From Coriobacteriales bacterium (GTDB taxonomy: Bacteria > Actinomycetota > Coriobacteriia > Coriobacteriales > UBA8131), in contig JAIRTN010000001.1 of assembly GCA_031254905.1 (NCBI GenBank), forward strand, positions 1-5,544: 5,544 bases of DNA. The letters run 5' to 3'. A model generated the notes under the pieces. That model worked only from the letters and a program-made list of their open reading frames with translations. It ran no database searches and was not told the DNA's origin. This document shows, piece by piece, positions 1-4,759 of this stretch (position 1 is the stretch's first letter; every line of letters begins with the position of its first letter). Position numbers and translations under genes: made by a program.

Positions 1-756
1 GGCGTGAATGCCGAGATGGTGCAGGCGCATTATCCTCACGACGCGAAGGCAGTCTATCCCACCGCCTGCTTACAGGAACTGGGCATCGGTATCAACATGG
101 GGCTGGAAATCGGCGCCGACACCTATAATATGTCGGCCTATGCTCTCGGAAGCGCCATGTATGGCTCTGGCGAAATCGAAAGCGCGCAGTCTCTGAAAGG
201 CATCCTCGTCGGTCCGCACGGGCAGCGCATTGTGGCCGAGGATGAGTACTATGCCTTTGTTGGCAAAGCTATTGTCCACAACCAAAGTGCTTTTTTGATT
301 GTTGATGACCCGCTGAATACTGCCATTGTCGCTGAAAGGATGGTCGGCGAGGTTGCTTCCTCCAATACCATCGAAGGGCTTGCGGAGGCGATAGGTCTAC
401 CTGCTTCTTCCTTGGCGGCCACCCTCGCGTTTTACAATGAGCATGCCGCGAAGGGCGAGGACCCCAGCTTTGGCAAGCACGAGGAGTTCCTTGTTCCGCT
501 GAGTACTCCGCCGTTCCACGCGTTGGCAAATGGCCCCGAAACCTGCTACTTCCACACCTGTGGCGGGCTGAGAATCAACCTCAAGGCCGAAGTACTCGAT
601 TTGGAGGGTAAGCCTATTCCGGGGCTGTACTCCGGTGGGCGCAACGCCAATATCGCCTACGGCTATTACGTTGGTTCGGGCTCATCGATGCTCGACGTGT
701 TTACCTTTGGACGCCTTGCTGGTAGGAACGCCGCTGCGGCAACACCCGTTAGCTAA
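1..756 (+). CDS. FAD-dependent oxidoreductase (FAD_binding_2 family), C-terminal part, 5' truncated
   Basis: The frame is open from base 1 (Gly-Val-Asn-Ala-Glu-Met) to TAA at 754-756, so the real start lies left of the window. About 251 residues are visible, roughly the C-terminal half of a family usually near 500-600 aa. Family hallmarks: an opening that fits the N-x-E-M segment after the mid-protein GGF motif; 'GILVGPHGQRIVAEDEYY', the usual strand entering the capping domain; 'FHTCGGLRI', like the HxxGG segment of fumarate reductases; and the closing FAD-contact block 'GKPIPGLYSGGRNANIAYG' followed by 'FTFGRLAGRNAA'. Known family members reduce fumarate, urocanate or related enoates, or dehydrogenate 3-ketosteroids. 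The last block lacks the HGxNRLGG segment that carries the catalytic Arg of fumarate reductases and reads more like ketosteroid dehydrogenases, so the substrate is open. The FAD-binding GxGxxG N-terminus is outside the window, so a secretion signal or haem domain cannot be judged. Family call firm; substrate unknown. Confidence 0.9.
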   Translation, partial: GVNAEMVQAHYPHDAKAVYPTACLQELGIGINMGLEIGADTYNMSAYALGSAMYGSGEIESAQSLKGILVGPHGQRIVAEDEYYAFVGKAIVHNQSAFLIVDDPLNTAIVAERMVGEVASSNTIEGLAEAIGLPASSLAATLAFYNEHAAKGEDPSFGKHEEFLVPLSTPPFHALANGPETCYFHTCGGLRINLKAEVLDLEGKPIPGLYSGGRNANIAYGYYVGSGSSMLDVFTFGRLAGRNAAAATPVS

Positions 757-782
757 AGCGACAGAGGCAGAGGCTTTTTGTG

Positions 783-809
783 GCAGGCCCGCGCGATGCG
801 CGGGCCTGC
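783..809 (+). terminator. GC-rich hairpin, probable intrinsic terminator of the flavoprotein gene
   Basis: A perfect 12-bp inverted repeat (783-794 pairs with 798-809, arm GCAGGCCCGCGC) with a minimal GAT loop lies 26 bases after the flavoprotein stop codon. The 3' side continues TTGCTGTTT, a weak and interrupted T tract. The position and very stable stem fit a terminator. The poor T tract means it could instead be mainly a 3'-end stabilising or Rho-assisted hairpin. Confidence 0.7.
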
Positions 810-860
810 TTGCTGTTTGGAAAGAGAGAGAGATGATGGCGGGAGGAGGGAGAGTTGCGT

Positions 861-866
861 TATACT
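861..866 (+). promoter_or_regulatory. Candidate -10 element upstream of the membrane-protein gene
   Basis: TATACT (5 of 6 to TATAAT) sits in an AT-rich island (TATACTATATAT, 861-872) directly after a purine-rich stretch that includes a GA dinucleotide run (823-832). It lies 81 bases before the ATG at 947 and is the only such island between the terminator hairpin and the gene. No -35 is recognisable 16-18 bases upstream (the bases there are GGCGGG-like), so this is a weak call. Confidence 0.28.
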
Positions 867-884
867 ATATATGAGCAATTGAGG

Positions 885-904
885 GCTGCTGAGGTGCAGC
901 TTTT
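885..904 (+). other. Small leader hairpin followed by four T
   Basis: GCTGC (885-889) and GCAGC (896-900) form a 5-bp stem with a 6-base loop, immediately followed by TTTT (901-904), about 45 bases before the ATG at 947. If transcription starts near 873 this would fold in the leader RNA. The short stem makes a functional attenuator doubtful; it is listed as visible structure only. Confidence 0.22.
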
Positions 905-946
905 ACTTGTTTGGATGTTATGAATTGCTGAGGGAGAGCGCAGGCT

Positions 947-1696
947 ATGGGCAAACGCTCCAAAAAAGATGGTGTTGCGGGTACTTCCAAAAAGGGCGCA
1001 TCATCTTCCGCGCGCGATGAGGCGGCTGCTTGGGAGGACGACACCTTCTCCGAGCCGGATGTCGCGTTCAGGAAAAGGCGCAACATACGCGACGGGATTA
1101 TTGCCGCTGCCATCCTTCTTGCTGTTATAGGTGCTCCTGTTGTGGGGGCGGCGATAGAGGCTCAGGACCAGCCGATCACCCCGGTTGTGGGCGGGGACGT
1201 TCCCGCCACGTCGCCACCGACAACGTCAGAGTTGGACGATGACAAAACGCAGCCGGGCACTACCACTCCGACTAAGCCGACGAAGCCGGACGACAGCGCC
1301 GTTGTCGAGAATCCGGATTCGGACACAACGTCTCCGGATAATCCTCCGAACGAGCCTCCAGATAACACTTCTGATAACCCTCCGAATAACCCTCCGAACG
1401 AGCCCGCCTCTCAGGGGACGTGGCATGAGCCTTGGGATGAGCAGGTGCTGCTTCGCGCGGCGTATGACGAACAGGTATTGATTTCGGCAGCGTGGACCGA
1501 GCAGGTACCCCACCCGGCTGAGTATGCGCCAATCATATATGACGAAGACCCGGAGACGGGCGAGCTTATTCCGGTGGGGGGCGGAGAGCTTATCAACGAA
1601 GCGTGGGTTGAGGATATTTTCCACCCAGCCGTATACGATACGGTACACCATCCGGCCGAGTATACGACCGTACATCATGAGGGGTATTGGGGATAG
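947..1696 (+). CDS. Single-pass membrane-anchored protein with Pro/Asn-rich linker and aromatic HPAxY repeat domain
   Basis: A 249-residue protein of unknown function. Residues 1-49 are hydrophilic and basic near the membrane (RKRRNIR, about 42-48). Residues 51-71 are one hydrophobic helix (IIAAAILLAVIGAPVVGAA) with the positive residues before it, so N-terminus inside and C-terminus outside; there is no signal-peptidase or lipobox motif. Residues 73-158 are a disordered Thr/Pro/Asp/Asn linker with NPPN-type repeats. Residues 159-249 hold two blocks of a 9-10-residue repeat with a conserved aromatic residue, then Val and His-Pro (for example AAWTEQVPHP, AVYDTVHHP, AEYTTVHHE), separated by a DEDPETGELIPVGGGE loop. 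There is no LPxTG sorting signal. The start is ATG 947 with AGGGAG at 931-936, a slightly long 10-base spacing. From memory, similar repeats occur in Coriobacteriia/Firmicutes surface proteins that also carry CxxC zinc modules; this one has no Cys at all. A stalk with a ligand- or wall-binding tip is inference. It appears monocistronic. Confidence 0.85.
   Translation: MGKRSKKDGVAGTSKKGASSSARDEAAAWEDDTFSEPDVAFRKRRNIRDGIIAAAILLAVIGAPVVGAAIEAQDQPITPVVGGDVPATSPPTTSELDDDKTQPGTTTPTKPTKPDDSAVVENPDSDTTSPDNPPNEPPDNTSDNPPNNPPNEPASQGTWHEPWDEQVLLRAAYDEQVLISAAWTEQVPHPAEYAPIIYDEDPETGELIPVGGGELINEAWVEDIFHPAVYDTVHHPAEYTTVHHEGYWG
1337..1405 (+). repeat. Tandem Asn/Pro-rich coding repeat (DNPPNEP type) in the linker
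   Basis: Residues 131-153 of the membrane protein read as degenerate units DNPPNEP, PDNTS, DNPPN, NPPNEP. At DNA level the words GATAAyCCTCCGAA and CCTCCGAAcgAGCC recur, so the segment is internally duplicated rather than just compositionally biased. It forms the extended linker between the membrane helix and the C-terminal repeat domain. Such short repeats are prone to length change by slippage. Confidence 0.7.
1421..1693 (+). repeat. C-terminal aromatic repeat domain (about 7 units of 9-10 residues)
   Basis: Residues 159-249 can be lined up as PWDEQVLLR, AAYDEQVLIS, AAWTEQVPHP, AEYAPIIYD, then after an acidic loop EAWVEDIFHP, AVYDTVHHP, AEYTTVHHE, ending GYWG. The shared pattern is a small or acidic residue, Trp/Tyr, an acidic or Thr residue, a pair ending in Val, then often His-Pro-Ala. 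The first units use EQVL and the last use TVHH, so there are two subtypes. The many His near the end could bind metal; that is inference. Confidence 0.7.
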
Positions 1697-1728
1697 AGGA
1701 ACAGAGGGAGATAGCGTTAGTATCCCCA
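1688..1728 (+). other. Inverted repeat across the stop codon of the membrane-protein gene
   Basis: TGGGGATA (1688-1695) and TATCCCCA (1721-1728) are exact reverse complements with a 25-base loop, and the right arm is followed by TTTATATAAT. It could act as a weak 3'-end structure or terminator for the upstream gene, since no better terminator is visible before leuS. The loop is long and the T run short, so function is uncertain. Confidence 0.28.
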
Positions 1729-1732
1729 TTTA

Positions 1733-1738
1733 TATAAT
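1733..1738 (+). promoter_or_regulatory. Perfect -10 hexamer TATAAT in the leuS upstream gap, no clear -35
   Basis: An exact TATAAT lies about 190 bases upstream of the leuS start. Bases 16-18 upstream of it (GATAGC region) do not resemble TTGACA and there is no TGn extension. If used, it would give a leuS leader of about 185 bases that includes the inverted repeat at 1816-1864. The call rests on the hexamer alone. Confidence 0.28.
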
Positions 1739-1815
1739 GTCTACCTGCGGGTGTTTTGAGGGCGTTCAGATGCCATCCGTGAGACCGGGTTTCTCTCTGC
1801 GCTCTGTGGGCTTCG

Positions 1816-1864
1816 TTCAAAATGACATTTGTACCTGAGAGTACTCGTAGGTTGTCATCTTGAA
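1816..1864 (+). repeat. Palindromic intergenic element with REP-like arms
   Basis: TTCAAAATGACA (1816-1827) pairs with TGTCATCTTGAA (1853-1864): 11 of 12 positions match, the exception being A1821 opposite C1859. Inside, ACCT (1833-1836) pairs with AGGT (1849-1852) after a left-side bulge, and the apex holds the perfect 8-bp palindrome GAGTACTC (1839-1846). On the minus strand the left arm reads TGTCATTTTGAACGAAG and continues through bases that end as GGTCTC (about 1781-1815). This resembles the widespread bacterial intergenic repeat that begins GTCATyCTGAgCGAAG and ends AATCTC. The two arms would be two heads facing each other. No T run follows, so it is not a standard terminator. Its membership of a dispersed repeat family is inference from memory. 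Confidence 0.68.
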
Positions 1865-1889
1865 TGCTGGGCAAAAGGTATAAAATAAT
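1860..1889 (+). promoter_or_regulatory. Candidate leuS promoter
   Basis: TTGAAT (1860-1865, 4 of 6 to the -35 consensus) is followed after 18 bases by AATAAT (1884-1889, 5 of 6 to TATAAT) within an AT-rich run that also contains TATAAA (1879-1884). The predicted start would be near 1896, leaving a leader of about 34 bases before ATG 1930. The -35 overlaps the right arm of the inverted repeat. TTGTCA at 1852-1857 is a better -35 match, but it is 21 bases from TATAAA. Confidence 0.42.
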
Positions 1890-1915
1890 CCTTTCTATTG
1901 ATGGGCAGATAAACT

Positions 1916-1921
1916 GAGGAG
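1916..1921 (+). promoter_or_regulatory. Ribosome binding site that decides the leuS start
   Basis: GAGGAG at 1916-1921 precedes three consecutive in-frame start codons: TTG 1924, GTG 1927 and ATG 1930. Spacings are 2, 5 and 8 bases. The 8-base spacing and the preferred codon favour ATG 1930; GTG 1927 is a possible alternative. Confidence 0.8.
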
Positions 1922-1929
1922 TTTTGGTG

Positions 1930-4677
1930 ATGCAGCAGTATAACCCGCTTGAGATAGAGCCGCGCTGGCAGGCCGTGTGGGAGGAAACGCGCCTCGACGC
2001 GGTGCGGGAGGACGGCGAGAGGCCTTGCTATTATGCGCTTGAGATGTTTCCGTATCCGTCTGGCGATGTGCACATGGGGCATGTGCGCAACTACAGTATC
2101 GGTGATGTGATAAGCCGGTATAAGCGGATGCGGGGCTTTAATGTGCTGCACCCTGTGGGCTGGGATTCTTTTGGATTGCCGGCGGAAAACGCGGCCATTA
2201 AGCAGGGTTCGACGCCAGCTGCGTGGACCTATCGCAACATCGAGAAGCAGCGGGGCTCGCTTAAGCGGCTGGGGTTTTCCTACGATTGGGACCGCACGCT
2301 TATTACGAGCGACGCGGAATACTATCGTTGGGGCCAGTGGATATTTCTTAAGCTGTGGGAGCGCGGTTTGGTGGAGCGGCGTTCGTCGCCGGTGAACTGG
2401 TGTTCTTCTTGCAAGACGGTGCTTGCGAATGAGCAGGTTCTTGGGGAGGGAGTTTGCTGGCGCTGCGGTACGGTTGTTGAGCGCAGGGAACTCGAACAGT
2501 GGTTTTTTAAGATAACCGAGTACGCGCAGGAATTGCTTGATGATTTGGAGACACTCGACGGTTGGCCGGAGCGCGTGCGGCAGATGCAGGCGAACTGGAT
2601 TGGCCGCTCGACCGGTGCCGAGATAGATTTTGTGCTTTGCGACGACGCGGGGGAGGCAAGCGACGAGCGTATCACCGTATTTACGACGCGGCCGGACACG
2701 CTTTTTGGCTGCAGCTTCTTTTTGCTCGCGCCCGAACACCCGCTGGTGAAGGAGTTTGTTGCGGGTACGGAGTATGAGGCGGAGGTCATGCGGGTGGTGG
2801 CGCTTGCCGCGAGCGCAACAGCGGTGGAACGCTCTAAGGGAGAGCGCAAAAAGAGCGGGGCCTTTACGGGCCGCTTTGTCGTGAACCCTGTGAATGGCGA
2901 GAAAGTGCCAATTTGGATAGCAGATTATGTGATGATGGATTATGGGACGGGTGCCGTTATGGCGGTGCCCTCCGGCGACCAGCGCGACTTTGAGTTTGCG
3001 CGCGCCTATGGTTTGCCTATACCGCCGGTTGTTGTTGCCGAGGACGACCCGTTGCTTGATGGGGCGCTGGGGGGCGCTGGAGTGTTGGGCGCCGGGGCGT
3101 TGGGGGGTGGCGGCCTGCGCGGTGAGCGCAACCGCGTCCTTGACGATGTGTCGTGGGAGAGGGCTTTTGACGGCCCCGGCATTATGGTGCAAAGTGGTGA
3201 GTTTACCGGCATGCAAGGCGGCAAAGATTCGCCCGGCGCCCAAGCGGTCATCGACAGCCTCGCCGCCAAGGGTGTGGGTAGGGCGACAATCAATTTCCGC
3301 TTGCGCGACTGGCTTATCTCGCGTCAAAGATACTGGGGCAATCCCATACCGGCAATCTACTGTGAGAACTGCGGTATAGTGGCGGTGGCGGAGGAGGATT
3401 TGCCCGTTGTTCTCCCTATGAATCTTGACGTGGCGCGCGGAGAAACGCTGGCGAGCCGCCCCGAATTTTATGATGTTGTTTGCCCTCAATGCGGCGCTGC
3501 GGCGCACCGTGAGACTGACACTATGGACACGTTTACCTGTTCGAGCTGGTACTACCTGCGTTTTACCGACCCGCGTAATGGCGCGGCGCCGTTTGCGCGT
3601 GAGAGCGTGGACGCGTGGATGCCGGTTGACCAGTATATTGGGGGCATCGAGCATGCCATTTTGCATTTGCTGTATTCGCGGTTTTTTACCAAGGCGCTGC
3701 GCGATATTGGCCTGCTTGGTTTTGATGAGCCCTTTGCGAACCTTTTGACGCAGGGTATGGTGAAACTCAATGGCGAGGTCATGAGCAAGAGCAAGGGCAA
3801 CGTGATTGCGCCCGAGGACATGATTGCGCGCTTTGGCGCCGACGCGCTGCGCGTGTATATCCTGTTCATGGCGCCGCCGGACAAGGACCTCGACTGGTCG
3901 CAGGAGGGGCTTGAGGGGATTTCGCGCTTTGTGAATCGCGTGTGGCGCAGCGTGTACGATTTGCTCGGCGAGGTTGTTGTTGACGAGGAGGGCACGCGTT
4001 TGTCCGTCTACGACGACAGCTTAGACGCGGAGGCGGCGGCGGCGCGGGGCAAGGAGTTAAACCGCGAGATACATCGGGTGGTGGGGAAGGTGACGGCCGA
4101 CATCGAGCGCTTTAGCTTTAATACGGCTATCAGCGCCATCATGGAGTTGGTAAATACGGCGTCTTCCTACCTCAAGGTGCCGCTGCCTTTGCGCGACGCG
4201 GCGCTGGCGCGGCGGGCCGCGCGGACGCTTGTGTTGCTGCTTGCCCCCTTTGCGCCGCATCTGTGCGAGGAGTTGTGGCAGGGGGCGCTTGAGGGTGGCG
4301 CGGACGGCTCGGATGGCGGCGGGACGGCGGGGGCCGGGGACGGGCTGGCGGGCGCTGGCGGGACGGCCGGCGCCGGGGCCGAGGGTGCCAGTGGTGCTGG
4401 CGCTGGCGCGGCGGACGCGCGTGCCGGATTCGACAAGAGGGGCAGCGTTCACCTCGAACCGTGGCCGGAGTTCGACCCCGCGCAGGCGGTGGCGGAGACA
4501 GTTGAACTTGCCGTTCAGGTTAACGGGAAGGTACGCGCCCGCGTGACGCTGCCTTCTGATGCTGAGGATTGGGAGATTCGCGAGGCGGCATTGACCGCGG
4601 TAGTATCCCTATTACAAGACAAGCCGGTGAAGAAAGTTGTAATCGTACCCGGCAAACTGGTCAGCGTGGTTGTGTAG
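1930..4677 (+). CDS. leuS: Leucyl-tRNA synthetase
   Basis: Cytoplasmic class Ia aminoacyl-tRNA synthetase that charges tRNA-Leu with leucine using ATP and edits misactivated amino acids. Bacterial-type architecture from ATG 1930 (915 aa): HIGH-type motif HMGH at 48-51; first zinc module C158/C161/C176/C179; CP1 editing domain with TTRPDT at 252-257 and DQRD at 350-353, which carries the conserved editing Asp residues; [12 protein letters not shown] ending at 470; second zinc module C478/C481/C518/C521; KMSKS-type loop as VMSKS at 617-621; then the helical anticodon-binding domain and a C-terminal domain starting NGKVRA at 865. The leucine-specific domain next to KMSKS in E. coli is absent. 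The protein is longer than usual (E. coli 860, B. subtilis about 804) because of Gly/Ala-rich insertions at about 375-400 and 788-832. The frame is intact and catalytic residues are present, so it is surely functional. An 82-base gap without a clear terminator separates it from the next gene. Confidence 0.98.
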   Translation: MQQYNPLEIEPRWQAVWEETRLDAVREDGERPCYYALEMFPYPSGDVHMGHVRNYSIGDVISRYKRMRGFNVLHPVGWDSFGLPAENAAIKQGSTPAAWTYRNIEKQRGSLKRLGFSYDWDRTLITSDAEYYRWGQWIFLKLWERGLVERRSSPVNWCSSCKTVLANEQVLGEGVCWRCGTVVERRELEQWFFKITEYAQELLDDLETLDGWPERVRQMQANWIGRSTGAEIDFVLCDDAGEASDERITVFTTRPDTLFGCSFFLLAPEHPLVKEFVAGTEYEAEVMRVVALAASATAVERSKGERKKSGAFTGRFVVNPVNGEKVPIWIADYVMMDYGTGAVMAVPSGDQRDFEFARAYGLPIPPVVVAEDDPLLDGALGGAGVLGAGALGGGGLRGERNRVLDDVSWERAFDGPGIMVQSGEFTGMQGGKDSPGAQAVIDSLAAKGVGRATINFRLRDWLISRQRYWGNPIPAIYCENCGIVAVAEEDLPVVLPMNLDVARGETLASRPEFYDVVCPQCGAAAHRETDTMDTFTCSSWYYLRFTDPRNGAAPFARESVDAWMPVDQYIGGIEHAILHLLYSRFFTKALRDIGLLGFDEPFANLLTQGMVKLNGEVMSKSKGNVIAPEDMIARFGADALRVYILFMAPPDKDLDWSQEGLEGISRFVNRVWRSVYDLLGEVVVDEEGTRLSVYDDSLDAEAAAARGKELNREIHRVVGKVTADIERFSFNTAISAIMELVNTASSYLKVPLPLRDAALARRAARTLVLLLAPFAPHLCEELWQGALEGGADGSDGGGTAGAGDGLAGAGGTAGAGAEGASGAGAGAADARAGFDKRGSVHLEPWPEFDPAQAVAETVELAVQVNGKVRARVTLPSDAEDWEIREAALTAVVSLLQDKPVKKVVIVPGKLVSVVV
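3052..3129 (+). repeat. Low-complexity Gly/Ala/Leu coding insertion in leuS
   Basis: LeuS residues about 375-400 read as repeats of G-A-L-G-G-A-G-type units ([19 protein letters not shown]), written mostly with GGG, GGC and GCG codons. They lie between the end of the CP1 editing domain (LPIPPVV) and the return strand '[11 protein letters not shown]'. E. coli has only a short segment here, so this is extra sequence in a surface linker, probably a slippage expansion. It remains in frame. Confidence 0.75.
4318..4398 (+). repeat. Imperfect tandem duplication (39 and 42 bases) in a Gly/Ala-rich leuS insertion
   Basis: Two adjacent copies: 4318-4356 encodes [13 protein letters not shown] and 4357-4398 encodes [14 protein letters not shown]. 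The DNA copies start alike (GGCGGGACGGC). They form the core of a roughly 45-residue Gly/Ala/Asp insertion (residues 788-832, about 4291-4425) between 'CEELWQ' and '[11 protein letters not shown]' of the anticodon-binding domain. E. coli LeuRS has about 11 residues in the corresponding gap between its LWQ and PWP motifs. The tract is very GC-rich and the rest of the domain is normal. Confidence 0.8.
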
Positions 4678-4759
4678 GGACGGGCCGGGCCGGGCGTTTG
4701 CGTTTTTGGAGGGGTCGCCGGGCGCGTTTTTTAGGCGGAAAGGATAGGAAGGAGGGGCG
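4678..4759 (+). other. Gap between leuS and the downstream gene, no convincing terminator
   Basis: The 82 bases hold a GC-rich repeat (CGGGCCGGGCCGGGCG, 4681-4696), a T5 run (4703-4707) and a T6 run (4727-4732). Neither T run is preceded by a stem longer than about 3-4 bp; the CGCC/GGCG pair before the T6 run leaves too small a loop. Partial termination is possible, but read-through from leuS into the next gene looks likely. The ribosome binding site for that gene is at the right end. Confidence 0.5.
4749..4755 (+). promoter_or_regulatory. Strong Shine-Dalgarno AAGGAGG supporting a TTG start
   Basis: AAGGAGG is a full match to the anti-SD core and ends 4 bases before the in-frame TTG at 4760. 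An in-frame stop (TAG, 4745-4747) lies just upstream, so the frame cannot start earlier. Later in-frame candidates (GTG 4871, GTG 4919, ATG 4961) have no comparable SD. The spacing is slightly short but workable. Confidence 0.65.

Noticed and set aside
823..832. GA dinucleotide run as a regulatory or phase-variable repeat
   Set aside because: Only about five units, in a purine-rich non-coding stretch not positioned between a -35 and a -10 element; likely chance.
1226..1729. A 167-codon minus-strand frame antisense to the membrane-protein gene
   Set aside because: It is Arg/Val/Ile-biased and repetitive only because it mirrors the NPPN coding repeat; no start signal or family motif supports it.
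1816..1864. Reading the 1816-1864 inverted repeat as an intrinsic terminator
   Set aside because: Neither arm is followed by a T tract on either strand, and the stem is AT-rich with a bulge and a mismatch.
1697..1929. T-box riboswitch upstream of leuS
   Set aside because: Synthetase leaders often carry one, but the conserved T-box word (TGGTACCGCG-like) and a terminator/antiterminator pair are not present.
1855..3666. A 603-codon open frame on the minus strand opposite leuS
   Set aside because: It lies almost wholly antisense to an unmistakable leuS. Its protein is Arg/His/Ala/Pro-biased without family motifs, as expected of a GC-rich shadow frame.
4681..4696. CGGGCCGGGCCGGGCG after leuS as a terminator stem
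   Set aside because: It is a direct GGGCC-type repeat and cannot form a stem of useful length with a proper loop before the T5 run.
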